A stretch of 64,000 bases of DNA from Mucilaginibacter rigui (GTDB lineage: Bacteria; Bacteroidota; Bacteroidia; Sphingobacteriales; Sphingobacteriaceae), in the NCBI RefSeq assembly GCF_014773275.1, contig NZ_JACWMW010000002.1:806001-870000 (forward strand), read 5' to 3'. This document shows, one piece after another, positions 17,278 to 27,002 of this stretch. Below the pieces are notes generated by a model that was given only the letters and a program-made list of their open reading frames with translations, ran no database searches and was not told the DNA's origin. The translations under genes were made by a program, and so were the position numbers. The stretch's first letter is position 1. Each line of letters opens with the position of its first letter.

Positions 17278-18333
17278 ATGAATAAAAGATTAGCCCTTTT
17301 CGCTATCGTAGCGCTGTTAGCCTACGGATGTAAAGACAATAATAAACCAGCCGACGAATTTACCATAAGCCCGGATGCAGGCAGTAACTACAAAAGCGGC
17401 GATGCTATTGCACTTAAAGTGAATATCCCCACAGGAGCTAAAATAGATTCGGTAGTGTACCTGGTAGATTCGGCCCGTGTTGGTGCATCTAAAGATTCAT
17501 CGGCAGTAAACTTAAAAACCGATAGCCTTGGTTTAGGTGCAAGGGTTATAACTGCCAGGGTTTACCAGGCGGGTAAAAGCCAGGAATTAACCACTAATAT
17601 AAACCTGCTGGCTGCAAAAGCACCTGAAGAATTGGGCTTTAAGGTAGAGAAGGTTTTTCCGCATGATACCTCATCGTACACCGAGGGGCTGGAATATCAC
17701 GACGGAATATTATATGAAAGTGACGGCGGCCGCTTAACTGAAGAAACTGGCCAGTCGAGCATGCGAAAGGTTGATCTGACAACCGGGAGAGTCATAAAAA
17801 TGGTACCGGTAGACCCTAAAATATTTGCCGAAGGTATTACCGTGGTTGGTGATAAAGTAATACAACTTACCTGGACAGAGAAGATCGGTTATGTTTACGA
17901 TAAAACTACTCTGAAATTGCTGAACACCTTTACCAATAATGTTGGTGTTGAAGGTTGGGGAATGACCTTTGACGGTACTAAAATTTACATGGATGATAGT
18001 ACTAACCGTATCTGGTTTCTGAATAAGGATACCTACCAGCAAACAGGCTATGTTGATGTGTACGATAATAAAGGGCCCGTAAACAAACTGAACGAACTGG
18101 AATACATTAATGGGAAGATCTATGCCAACGTTTACGGCACAGATGATATATTGGTAATTGACCCCAAAACGGGTGCTGTGCTGCAAAAAGCAGATATGAC
18201 CGACCTTTACCTTACCCGTAATGCAGGAGCCGACGTACTAAACGGCATAGCCTACGATAAAGCCACCGGCCGCATTTTTGTTACCGGCAAAAAATGGAAT
18301 AAGCTTTTTCAGGTGAAGTTTTTTAAGAAATAA
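17278..18333 (+). CDS. Glutaminyl-peptide cyclotransferase, lipoprotein
   Basis: Cyclises N-terminal glutamine of exported peptides to pyroglutamate (plant/bacterial QC type, five-bladed propeller). The ATG at 17278 gives MNKRLALFAIVALLAYGCKDNN with lipobox AYGC, so it is a lipoprotein facing the periplasm or surface. Residues about 25-115 form a bacterial Ig-like domain. The QC domain follows: PHDTSSYTEGLEYHDGILYESDG, QLTWTEKIGYVYD, GWGMTFDG, LNELEYINGKIYANVYGTD, NGIAYDKATGRIFVTGKKW. These are the expected Glu and Trp motifs. Only one base separates it from yraN, so it is the third gene of the dnaG operon. Many Bacteroidota exported proteins begin with Q after signal cleavage, a plausible substrate pool. 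Confidence 0.9.
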   Translation: MNKRLALFAIVALLAYGCKDNNKPADEFTISPDAGSNYKSGDAIALKVNIPTGAKIDSVVYLVDSARVGASKDSSAVNLKTDSLGLGARVITARVYQAGKSQELTTNINLLAAKAPEELGFKVEKVFPHDTSSYTEGLEYHDGILYESDGGRLTEETGQSSMRKVDLTTGRVIKMVPVDPKIFAEGITVVGDKVIQLTWTEKIGYVYDKTTLKLLNTFTNNVGVEGWGMTFDGTKIYMDDSTNRIWFLNKDTYQQTGYVDVYDNKGPVNKLNELEYINGKIYANVYGTDDILVIDPKTGAVLQKADMTDLYLTRNAGADVLNGIAYDKATGRIFVTGKKWNKLFQVKFFKK

Positions 18334-18369
18334 AAAGCAAAGCCCCAATCTGTCGGGGCTTTGCTTTTT
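18332..18369. terminator. Strong rho-independent terminator
   Basis: AAAAAGCAAAGCCCC, eight-base loop, GGGGCTTTGCTTTTT: a 15-base perfect stem with A and T runs, between convergent genes. It can end the dnaG operon and the glxA-like gene. Confidence 0.93.
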
Positions 18370-18406
18370 ACTCAAATCTTGTTAGGAATGACAACGATCA
18401 TAGGGT

Positions 18407-19378
18407 TTAACTTTCCTTATTATACTTATTCCTGTACTCTACAGGGGATAATCCGGTAATTTTTTTAAACACCGTACGGAAGGCTTTGGTATCTGAATAG
18501 CCAACATCATACATTACCTCGTTCACATTTTTACGGCTGCTTTCCAGGTGTTTTTTTGCAGCCTCCATCTTAACGCGCTGTATATACTCCAGCGGGCTAT
18601 TATTGGTAGCCTTCTTAAACCTACGTTCAAAATGGCGTTTGCCGATGGCGTACTTCATGGCCAGGTCTTCTACCGAGATCTTTTCGGTGATGTTGGCCTC
18701 TATAAATTCCTGCGCTTTTTTTATTGGTTCATCCTCGTGTGTTTTTTGCCCGTTAAACATAATAAATGGCGACTGGCTCTTGCGGTCTATTTCCAAAGCA
18801 AACATCTTTGCCGCCATGATAGACATATCGCGCCCGGCGTATTTTTCAACCAGGTATAAAAGCAGGTTCCAGTACGATGTTGCGCCGCCGCTGCTATACA
18901 AACCCTTTTGCTCGGTAACAATGCGGTCATCCACTAAGGTAACGTCAGGGAACATCTCCCTAAACTCATTTGCAAACCGCCAATGGGTAGAACATTCCTT
19001 TCCGTTTAGCAGATCGGTTTCAGCCAGCAAAAACGCGCCAACGCAAAGGCTGGCAACTTCGGCACCTTTATAATACTGGTCAACTATCCACGGTATAAAT
19101 TCTTCGTTGCGTTTTATGCTTGTCGCCATATCTCCGCCAAAGGCAGGAATAATAATAAGATCGGTTTTTTTAACATCGCTCAATACAGCATCAGTATGTA
19201 CCGAAAATAAGCCGCCATGCAGTTTCACTTCTTTATGTAAGCCCACCAACTGCAAATTAAATGCAGGCGGTTTGCCAGCAGCAGCTAAAAAATCATTTAC
19301 CCCGGTGAATATTATTCGCGGGTCAACAATGCTGGCTAATACAGCTTCGTTGGTGATCAGGATCGATACATGTCTCAT
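18407..19378 (-). CDS. GlxA-type transcriptional regulator (DJ-1/PfpI plus AraC)
   Basis: The 323-residue protein has an N-terminal DJ-1/PfpI class-I-glutamine-amidotransferase-like domain (about residues 1-190, with VASLCVGAFLLAETDLLNGKECSTHW, the nucleophile-elbow region) and a C-terminal AraC DNA-binding domain (about 220-315: AQEFIEANITEKISVEDLAMKYAIGKRHFERRFKKA then SDTKAFRTVFKKITGLSPVEYR). This is the FtrA/GlxA/ArgR-like architecture used to sense metabolites. It is divergent from the tandem DHFR-like pair 137 bases away, so these are its likeliest targets; effector unknown. Confidence 0.92.
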   Translation of the reverse strand: MRHVSILITNEAVLASIVDPRIIFTGVNDFLAAAGKPPAFNLQLVGLHKEVKLHGGLFSVHTDAVLSDVKKTDLIIIPAFGGDMATSIKRNEEFIPWIVDQYYKGAEVASLCVGAFLLAETDLLNGKECSTHWRFANEFREMFPDVTLVDDRIVTEQKGLYSSGGATSYWNLLLYLVEKYAGRDMSIMAAKMFALEIDRKSQSPFIMFNGQKTHEDEPIKKAQEFIEANITEKISVEDLAMKYAIGKRHFERRFKKATNNSPLEYIQRVKMEAAKKHLESSRKNVNEVMYDVGYSDTKAFRTVFKKITGLSPVEYRNKYNKES

Positions 19379-19486
19379 AAGTAGGTAATGCTTATAGGTT
19401 TACAGGAATAAATGTAGTGAAGATGGAAGTCGTAAACAACCCTTAATTAGTCCTTTTTGCACCGTGCCGCATATTTACAGCGCAAG

Positions 19487-19494
19487 TACATTTG
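19487..19494 (+). promoter_or_regulatory. -7 box for the DHFR-like pair
   Basis: TACATTTG matches TAnnTTTG, 21 bases before the GTG start at 19516, in the short divergent region shared with the GlxA-like regulator. Confidence 0.45.
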
Positions 19495-19515
19495 TAGTGC
19501 CAAATAAAATAAATA

Positions 19516-20076
19516 GTGAGAAAACTAAAATTACAGATGCAGGTTAGCATTGATGGTTTTGTGGCCGGCCCAAATAACGAAATGGACTGGATGACCTGGA
19601 ACTGGGACGATGAATTGAAAAAATACCTACAAGGCATAACAGAGCCTGTAGATACCATTATACTTGGCCGTGTATTGGGCGAAGGCTTTATCCCGGTTTG
19701 GGAAAAACGCTCAACTGCCCCTGATGCCGACAGCTTTACTCATAAAATGGTAAACGCCCCTAAAGTAGTATTCACCAAAACCCTTACTAAAAGCCCCTGG
19801 GAGAATACCACCCTTGCCACCGGCAATTTGGTTAAAGAGATAAATAAATTAAAAGCCCAACCAGGCGGCGATATTGTGGCCTATGGTGGCGCCCGCTTTG
19901 CATCGGCATTAATAGCAGCTAACCTGATAGACGAGTATCATATATTTGTGAACCCTGTTGCCATTGGCAAAGGCAAAACCATATACAACGCGCTTGATGA
20001 TAAGCTTGCCCTGAAACTGGTAAAGGCTACACAGTTTAATTGCGGCATTACCGTGCTTTGCTATAACCCTGCATAA
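19516..20076 (+). CDS. Dihydrofolate reductase-like (RibD C-terminal) protein, copy 1
   Basis: A 186-residue NADPH-binding protein of the RibD-C/DHFR fold. The GTG start gives (M)RKLKLQMQVSIDGFVAGPNNEMDWM, the usual opening of bacterial 'dihydrofolate reductase family' proteins. DTIILGRVLGEGF and DIVAYGGARFASALIAANLIDEYHIFVNPVAIGKGK are the nucleotide-binding and C-terminal motifs. True DHFR or riboflavin activity is not implied; most homologues have unknown substrates and are often stress- or AraC-regulated. It is followed after four bases by a paralogue, and a GlxA-type regulator is divergent. No ATG fits the conserved N-terminus, which is why GTG was chosen. Confidence 0.88.
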   Translation: MRKLKLQMQVSIDGFVAGPNNEMDWMTWNWDDELKKYLQGITEPVDTIILGRVLGEGFIPVWEKRSTAPDADSFTHKMVNAPKVVFTKTLTKSPWENTTLATGNLVKEINKLKAQPGGDIVAYGGARFASALIAANLIDEYHIFVNPVAIGKGKTIYNALDDKLALKLVKATQFNCGITVLCYNPA

Positions 20077-20083
20077 TGTTTTG

Positions 20084-20662
20084 ATGCGGAAGTTAGTTGT
20101 ATCGATGAATGTAACCCTTAACGGGTATATGGCCGGCCCGCATGGCGAGCTGGACTGGCATACACCTTATTGGGATAACGAACTGAGCCGGGCCGTAACC
20201 CAACAATTGAGTAATGCCGATACGCTATTGCTGGGGAGGGTTACTTACAATGCCATAGCACCCTATTGGCAGGCACAGCAAACCAGCCAGTTTGGCGCCC
20301 GTGAAGATGCGGATTATGCCGATATGATAAACCGGTATGAAAAGGTGGTGTTCTCCAAAACACTTAAAAATGTAAGCTGGCATAACTCGCGGCTGGCTAG
20401 CCGGAACATTGGTAAAGAGATAACTGTATTGAAAAAATCGGAGGGTAAAGATTTGCTGGTATATGGTAGCGGTAAGCTGGTTGCCGCATTAAGTAAACTG
20501 CGATTGGTGGATGAATATCGCTTATGGGTATACCCGGTGGCCTTGAACAAGGGGAGGGCGTTATTTAAAAATTTGCGTGAAGAATTGGGTATGCAGCCCA
20601 CTAATATAAGTGTGTTTGAGAGTGGGGTGGTGTTGATGTGTTATGAGATGAAATTTGGCTAA
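20084..20662 (+). CDS. Dihydrofolate reductase-like (RibD C-terminal) protein, copy 2
   Basis: Tandem paralogue of the preceding gene (192 residues): MRKLVVSMNVTLNGYMAGPHGELDWHTPYWDNEL, DTLLLGRVTYNAIAPYW, DLLVYGSGKLVAALSKLRLVDEYRLWVYPVALNKGRALF. The pair differ enough (order of 35 % by eye) to be an old duplication rather than a recent one. Same operon as copy 1. The last three codons and stop (Lys-Phe-Gly-stop) fall in the first half-hairpin of the downstream repeat array (TTTGGCTAAAGCCA at 20654-20667), so the array has probably supplied the present stop codon. Confidence 0.88.
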   Translation: MRKLVVSMNVTLNGYMAGPHGELDWHTPYWDNELSRAVTQQLSNADTLLLGRVTYNAIAPYWQAQQTSQFGAREDADYADMINRYEKVVFSKTLKNVSWHNSRLASRNIGKEITVLKKSEGKDLLVYGSGKLVAALSKLRLVDEYRLWVYPVALNKGRALFKNLREELGMQPTNISVFESGVVLMCYEMKFG

Positions 20663-21274
20663 AGCCACTTTGCATACTGCTTATTCCGTCCTTTAAAGGG
20701 ACGGCAATGAATCTGATTGGGTTTGGCATGTTATAGGAGAACCATTGCCGTTGGCTTTAGCCAGCGGATAGCCTTTGCATACTGCTTATTCCGTCCTTTA
20801 AAGGGACGGCAATGAATCTGATTGGGTTTGGCATGTTATAAGAGAACCATTGCCGTTGGCTTTAGCCGGCGTATAGCCTTTGCATACTGCTTATTCCGTC
20901 CTTTAAAGGGACGGCAATGAATCTGATTAGGTTTGGAATGTTATAAGAGAATCATATCTGTTGGCTTTAGCAGCGGATAGCCTTATTTCGTCCTTGAAAG
21001 GGACGGCAATGAATCTGATTGGGTTGGGTATGTTATAAGAGAATAATTGCCGTTGGCTTTAGCAGCGGATAGCCTTATTCTGTCCCTTGAAAGGGGCGGC
21101 AATGAATCTGATTGGGTTTGGTATGTTATAAGAGAATCATTGCTGTTGGCTTTAGCCAGCGGATAGCTTTTGCATACTGCTTATTCCATCCCTTGAAAGG
21201 GACGGCAATGAATCTGATTGGGTTTGGAATGTTATAAGAGAATCATTGCCGTTGGCTTTAGCCAACGGATAACC
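20654..21274. repeat. Tandem array of six two-hairpin repeats (array 1)
   Basis: After a half-hairpin TTTGGCTAAAGCCA, six units follow: 20668-20773, 20774-20878, 20879-20982, 20983-21074, 21075-21167 and 21168-21274 (92-107 bases each). Each unit has hairpin A (CCGTCCTTTAAAGGGACGG or variant), CAATGAATCTGATT, a spacer GGGTTTGGCATGTTATAAGA, (T)CATTG, and hairpin B (CCGTTGGCTTTAGCCAACGG or variant) ending ATAGCC. Units 1, 2, 3 and 6 carry an extra TTTGCATACTGC at the front; units 4 and 5 lack it. Sequence change between copies is concentrated in hairpin B of units 3-5, whereas the spacer is almost constant. The array lies directly downstream of the RAYT-like gene. Confidence 0.95.
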
Positions 21275-21307
21275 AAACAGCTAATCCCGGCTTTAGCCGA
21301 ATACAGA

Positions 21308-21742
21308 TTATGCTTTAACAACAGTCCAACCGTACACATTCGTAAATTCATCCGCCTCTTCTGCAAATGTTTTTTTAGCATGATGTTTTTCCTGATTCTT
21401 GATATAACCGATAACCGTTTCAACCTGCGATTCACTTACCGAAACAGCAAAGTAATCATCCTGCCAGCCAAATGTTTCATCCAAAAAACGCTGCTTATTT
21501 ACCCAAAAAGAAGATTCACCTTTTATAAGTTGAACTATTTTAGATATGCTTTGATCCTTTCCTAATGATATTAAACAATGAATATGATCGGTATAACCAT
21601 TAATTGCCTGTAAAAATATTTCTTTCTTTTTACAGTTCTCAATAATGTGCTGATGCATCTTATATCTCAATTCCTTATTCATCCAGGGTTGCCTGTTTTT
21701 AGTTGAAAACACTAAATGAACCCAGATTTTTACAAATGACAT
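21308..21742 (-). mobile_element. REP-associated tyrosine transposase-like protein (IS200/Y1 family)
   Basis: A 144-residue HUH endonuclease-like protein: MSFVKIWVHLVFSTKNRQPW, the HUH motif in GYTDHIHCLISLG (His-Ile-His), and the candidate catalytic tyrosine in VETVIGYIKNQEKHH. Length and order match IS200/IS605 TnpA and RAYT proteins. It is not bordered by an insertion-sequence pair of ends with tnpB, but sits between two arrays of palindromic repeats, the hallmark of a RAYT that mobilises REP-like elements. The start is taken at 21742 because the longer upstream frame would be translated from repeat sequence. The enzyme is expected to nick and rejoin single-stranded hairpin DNA at the repeats; activity is inferred, not shown. 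Confidence 0.88.
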
Positions 21743-21751
21743 GTTTATGGT

Positions 21752-22051
21752 TTTGGCTAAAGCCAAGATAGGAAATTTCCTTATTCCGTCCCATAAATGG
21801 GACGGCAATGATATCAGGCACTTCATTGCCTTGCTTCATTGCCGTTAGCTTCAGCCAACGGATAGCCTAAAATAGGAAATTTCCTTATTTCGTCCCATAA
21901 ATGGGACGGCAATGATATCAGGTACTATCTTGCTTCATTGCCTTGCTTCATTACCTTGCTTCATTGCCGTTGGCTTCAGCCAACGGATAGCAGGCAATGA
22001 TATCAGGCACAATCTTGCTTCATTGCCGTTGGCTTCAGCCAACGGATAGCC
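21752..22051. repeat. Array of two-hairpin repeats upstream of the RAYT-like gene (array 2)
   Basis: Three units. Unit A (21752-21867) begins with TTTGGCTAAAGCCA and palindrome AGGAAATTTCCT, then hairpin A CCGTCCCAT-AA-ATGGGACGG, CAATGATATCAGG and hairpin B CCGTTAGCTTCAGCCAACGG-ATAGCC. Unit B (about 21868-21991) repeats this with the palindrome, hairpin A and B. Unit C (21992-22051) keeps only the second half (CAATGATATCAGGCACAATC to hairpin B). The spacers contain a 13-base direct repeat TTGCTTCATTGCC, present two times in A and three in B. Hairpins are the same as in array 1 but the spacer is different. Confidence 0.93.
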
Positions 22052-22058
22052 AAAATGA

Positions 22059-22102
22059 AGGAGAAATCCTGTTCGATATGTATATTGAACAGGATTTCTC
22101 CT
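22059..22102. terminator. 16-bp perfect hairpin after pgi
   Basis: AGGAGAAATCCTGTTC (22059-22074), a 12-base loop and GAACAGGATTTCTCCT (22087-22102). It lies 64 bases beyond the pgi stop on the minus strand and can be its terminator, though the following T content (TTCATTTTGG) is only moderate. Confidence 0.6.
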
Positions 22103-22165
22103 CGTGCCTCGTTCGAAATGGCAGATTAATTTGCCTGCTGCAAACTCAAAACAGCCAGCCGAAGC

Positions 22166-23842
<1,677 letters not shown>

Positions 23843-24000
23843 TTAAAACTGAGCCGGTCATTAAATATGAAAAAAGGACATTTTACTGTTATTTATACAC
23901 TTATAAACATCGCCTACATAGTGTTTGTTTTACACTTATAGAATTGTCATTTCAATAACAAATATTTGATAATTTTTATAAATTGAAAATAAACATTCAA

Positions 24001-24008
24001 TATATTTG
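24001..24008 (+). promoter_or_regulatory. -7 box of small hypothetical gene
   Basis: TATATTTG matches TAnnTTTG and is 67 bases before the ATG at 24076. The sequence between 23813 and 24000 is very A/T rich and holds no reading frame. Confidence 0.4.
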
Positions 24009-24075
24009 TGGTGTTGGTAAGAAAACCAATTATTTTTCATCATTTTCTTAATTTGTTTTTTAAATACATTATACC

Positions 24076-24513
24076 ATGTTCGAAAAACTTTTTTTGCTCG
24101 TAAAAAATAACGCAGGTACAGCTGTTATTAATAACCCGGTAATCCCTGAGAAATATCGTGAGGCGGTGATGAATGATGCTTCAAGCTCAATCATCGAGGT
24201 GTTGAAAGGCCAGTTGGAAAGCGGCAAATTAAAAGACCTGGTAAAGTATTTTCAGTTTTCGGCCATTTATGAAAACCCGCTTATAAACAGCGCGGTAAAT
24301 AAATTTGCCAACAAGCTTAACAACTTCTATAACATTAGCACGGCCGAGGCCATGAAAATTGCCGATGGCTTGATACCACCTGTTATGCACCAACTGATGG
24401 AAGAGTCAAAAGTTGAGGGGAGTAAAGACTTTTCATTGAGCAGCATCCTGTCAAAGATAAGTGGTAACGTTACCGATATGGGTTTACTGCTAAACCAAAT
24501 GCGAATAGCTTAA
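24076..24513 (+). CDS. Small cytoplasmic hypothetical protein
   Basis: A 145-residue, mostly alpha-helical protein without signal peptide or membrane segment. It reads MFEKLFLLVKNNAGTAVINNPVIPEKYREAV and later NKFANKLNNFYNISTAEAMKIADGLIPPVMHQLMEE and SSILSKISGNVTDMGLLLNQMR. The pattern of a helical bundle with a late 'G-x-I/L-S-K' segment recalls DUF937/YidB-like and DUF2780-like small proteins, but I cannot place it in either with confidence. It has its own promoter and terminator and therefore is a real gene; function unknown. Confidence 0.7.
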   Translation: MFEKLFLLVKNNAGTAVINNPVIPEKYREAVMNDASSSIIEVLKGQLESGKLKDLVKYFQFSAIYENPLINSAVNKFANKLNNFYNISTAEAMKIADGLIPPVMHQLMEESKVEGSKDFSLSSILSKISGNVTDMGLLLNQMRIA

Positions 24514-24532
24514 ACGTTTAATATAATTATGT

Positions 24533-24570
24533 AAAAGGCTTGGTTGTTGTTACAATCGAGCCTTTTTTTA
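24533..24570 (+). terminator. Terminator of the small hypothetical gene
   Basis: AAAAGGCT...TTGT, short loop, ACAA...AGCCTTTTTTT: an imperfect stem with a seven-T tail, placed 20 bases after the stop at 24513. Confidence 0.8.
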
Positions 24571-24591
24571 TTTGCCGTGTTCGCAATTTTA

Positions 24592-24599
24592 TATATTTG
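24592..24599 (+). promoter_or_regulatory. -7 box of prfB, adjacent to the start codon
   Basis: TATATTTG, an exact TAnnTTTG box, ends four bases before the prfB ATG at 24604. As with purD, the first mRNA base should lie at or within a few bases of the start codon; an in-frame ATG at 24619 is the alternative start with a short leader. Confidence 0.5.
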
Positions 24600-24603
24600 C
24601 CTT

Positions 24604-25696
24604 ATGACAAAAGAAAACATGCAGGATTTAAGGGACAGAACAACGTCCCTGAGGAGGCATCTTTGACATCGATACCAAACTCGATGCTATGCAAAAAGAG
24701 CAGGACATAACATTAGGGCCAAATTTTTGGGACCATCCTAAGGAAGCCGAAAAAGTCCTGGCATCTATCAAAACAAAAAAAATATGGACCGATGCTTTCC
24801 AGAAAGTGGTATCGGTAGTTGAAGATACGAATGTATTGTTCGAGTTTTTTCAGAGTGGCGATGCTACCGAAGCCGAAATGAACGAACAGTACGCGCAGGC
24901 TGTTACCGCGGTTGAAGAGCTTGAATTTAAAAACATGTTAAGCGCCGAAGAAGACCAGTTTAACGCCGTATTGCAAATTACGGCCGGTGCCGGTGGTACC
25001 GAAAGCTGCGATTGGGCCGGTATGTTGATGCGTATGTACATTATGTGGGGCGAAAAAAATGGCTACAAAGTTACCGAGCAGGATTACCAGCCGGGCGATG
25101 TGGCCGGTGTAAAAACTGTTACCCTACAGTTGGAAGGCGATTTTGCCTACGGATATTTAAAGGGCGAAAATGGTGTGCACCGTTTAGTACGCGTATCGCC
25201 GTTTGATGCCAATGCAAAACGCCATACCTCATTTGCCTCGGTGTATGTTTACCCTCTGGTTGATGATACCATTGAAATTGAGGTGAACCCCGGTGATATT
25301 GAATTTGAAACCTTCCGTGCGGGTGGAGCCGGCGGACAAAACGTAAACAAGGTTGAAACCGCTGTACGTTTATACCACAAACCATCGGGCATTATCATAA
25401 AAAACCAGGAATCGCGCTCGCAGTTACAGAACAAGGAAAATGCCATCCGCTTGCTGAAATCGCAATTATACGAGATAGAGATGCGCAAACGCCAGGAGGC
25501 ATCTAATGCCATTGAAGGCAGCAAAAAGAAAATAGAGTGGGGTTCACAAATCCGAAACTATGTATTGCATCCATATAAACTGGTAAAAGACCTGCGTACC
25601 GATCATGAAACATCAAACGCCGCCGCTGTACTGGATGGCGATTTGAATGAGTTTTTAAAATCGTACCTGATGGAGTTTGGCGGACCGAAGAATTAA
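24604..25696 (+). CDS. prfB: Peptide chain release factor 2, with programmed +1 frameshift
   Basis: RF2 releases peptides at UGA and UAA. The first 20 codons (24604-24663) read [20 protein letters not shown] and then hit TGA at 24664. CTT-TGA-C preceded by the anti-ribosomal AGGAGG (24652-24657) is the classic RF2 autoregulatory +1 frameshift site: the ribosome slips one base and continues as [14 protein letters not shown]. The protein contains the stop-codon-reading SPF motif ([18 protein letters not shown]) and the catalytic GGQ ([21 protein letters not shown], near residue 243). Total about 363 residues. If a database entry starts only at 24689 it is missing the first domain. Low RF2 favours slippage, giving feedback control. 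Confidence 0.97.
24652..24667 (+). promoter_or_regulatory. prfB programmed frameshift signal
   Basis: AGGAGGCATCTTTGAC: an internal Shine-Dalgarno-like AGGAGG three bases before CTT, slippery CTT-T, and the in-frame UGA with C after it. It is the only clear Shine-Dalgarno sequence seen in the window, where gene starts otherwise lack one. Confidence 0.95.
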
Positions 25697-25710
25697 AAAG
25701 CACCATTTAA

Positions 25711-25807
25711 TTCCCTCCCTGCGGGAGGGGTGCGGCTGGCTGTGCAATGCAGGGAGGGGTTTATTAATAGTTCGTTAAACCCCTTCCTGCACCTTCCCAA
25801 GGAAGGA
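25711..25807. repeat. Intergenic GC-rich palindromic repeat
   Basis: Contains CCCTCCC-TGC-GGGAGGG (25713-25729), a second GCAGGGAGGGGTTT, an A/T bridge, AAACCCCTTCCTGC and CCTTCC-CAA-GGAAGG. It reads as two mirrored halves (GGGAGGGGTTTA...TTAAACCCCTTCC). This is a typical dispersed intergenic element of Bacteroidota, with no coding capacity. Confidence 0.65.
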
Positions 25808-25824
25808 ATCGCATTCAGCTTACT

Positions 25825-25856
25825 AAAAACGATGCTGCACAACAGCATCGTTTTTT
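25825..25856 (+). terminator. Terminator after prfB
   Basis: AAAAACGATGCTG, five-base loop, CAGCATCGTTTTTT: ten-base stem and T run. It separates prfB from the hydrolase gene. Confidence 0.85.
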
Positions 25857-25901
25857 ATTGGTGTAAATTGTAACTTGCCTCAACCAATTTATACATCTGC
25901 T

Positions 25902-26816
25902 ATGATCAGGAATATTTTTGTCGCGATAATTTTGACCACTATAACCACAATGGCTTTTAGCCAGGAAAAACCGATACTGCTTTACCCTAAAGGTGTGCCT
26001 AACTCAAAGCCCACACCGGCAACCTATGCAGAGGTTACAGATAAAAGTAACTGGATAACCAAAGTAAGTATACCAACGCTAACGCCATACCTGCCTGCAA
26101 AAGGCACGGCTAATGGTACAGCTGTGGTAATATGCCCGGGCGGCGCTTATGCGGGCCTGGCTTCGGCACATGAGGGTTTCCAGATAGCGCAGGAGTTTAA
26201 TAAGATCGGTGTTACTGCCTTCGTGCTAAAATACCGCCTGCCCAGCGACAGTATTATGGTTGATAAAACCATTGGCCCCCTGCAGGATGCGCAGCGCGCT
26301 ATCCAAATGGTTAGGCAGGATGCCGCTAAATGGGGCATCAACCCAAACAGGATAGGTATTATCGGTTTTTCGGCAGGCGGCCACCTGGCATCAACCGAGG
26401 GTACGCATTTTGATAAAGTGGTTATCGATAACAAAGATAACATCAGCGTTAGGCCCGATTTTATGATGCTGATCTATCCCGTAATAACCTTTGGCGAAAA
26501 AACGCATGCCGGCTCGCGCGAGAACCTGATAGGGAAAGAGTTGCCGCAGGATAAGGTAGATCTGTACTCGAACGAAAAGCAGGTTACTGCCAATACACCC
26601 CCAACCTTTATTGTACACGCCGAAGATGATGACGTGGTACCTGTTGAGAATGCTTTATTGATATACGATGCCCTGGTAAAAAATAAGGTTAAAGCTGCAA
26701 TGCATATCTTCCCGGCAGGCGGCCATGGGTTTGGTTTAATCAACCCCAAAAGTAAAGGCCTTTGGTTTGATTGGGCCAAGGTTTGGATGGGCGATAATGG
26801 TTGGTTGAGTAAGTGA
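25902..26816 (+). CDS. Exported alpha/beta hydrolase (acetyl-xylan-esterase-like)
   Basis: A 304-residue protein from the ATG at 25902 (nine codons upstream in frame is a longer, less likely start). MIRNIFVAIILTTITTMAFSQ is a signal peptide. The hydrolase fold has the oxyanion segment AVVICPGGAYAGLA, the nucleophile elbow IGIIGFSAGGHLAS (Gly-Phe-Ser-Ala-Gly), and the late acid/base residues in FIVHAEDDDVVPVENALLIYDAL and FPAGGHGFGL. This is the BD-FAE/alpha/beta hydrolase_3-like group often called endo-1,4-beta-xylanase B-like or acetyl-xylan esterase in Bacteroidota. Likely a periplasmic esterase on a carbohydrate; substrate unknown. Alone, between terminator and the cupin pseudogene. Confidence 0.9.
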   Translation: MIRNIFVAIILTTITTMAFSQEKPILLYPKGVPNSKPTPATYAEVTDKSNWITKVSIPTLTPYLPAKGTANGTAVVICPGGAYAGLASAHEGFQIAQEFNKIGVTAFVLKYRLPSDSIMVDKTIGPLQDAQRAIQMVRQDAAKWGINPNRIGIIGFSAGGHLASTEGTHFDKVVIDNKDNISVRPDFMMLIYPVITFGEKTHAGSRENLIGKELPQDKVDLYSNEKQVTANTPPTFIVHAEDDDVVPVENALLIYDALVKNKVKAAMHIFPAGGHGFGLINPKSKGLWFDWAKVWMGDNGWLSK

Positions 26817-27002
26817 AAAATATATGAATGGTTGTCTTTAGCTAAAGTGGGATTGATACTCAATACTGTGAGCGCAATAGTATTATTGGTTCTCATAAGA
26901 TATTGATGTGTTAACAATTATAAATATTTAGCACTGTATCTTGATGATCCGCATCTTTCAAGAGGTAATGATGAACCCTACTTATCAGCATCATTTTCCA
27001 AA

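Noticed and set aside
20668..21274. CRISPR array
   Set aside because: Repeat units are 92-107 bases with almost constant spacers and internal hairpins; CRISPR needs short identical repeats with unique spacers, and no cas gene is near.
21308..21826. Longer version of the transposase gene starting at 21826
   Set aside because: The extra N-terminal residues are translated from repeat hairpins; the family N-terminus (MSFVKIWVHLVF) begins at 21742.
24689..25696. prfB as a gene starting at 24689
   Set aside because: That misses the frameshift and the first domain; the conserved start and slippery site lie upstream.
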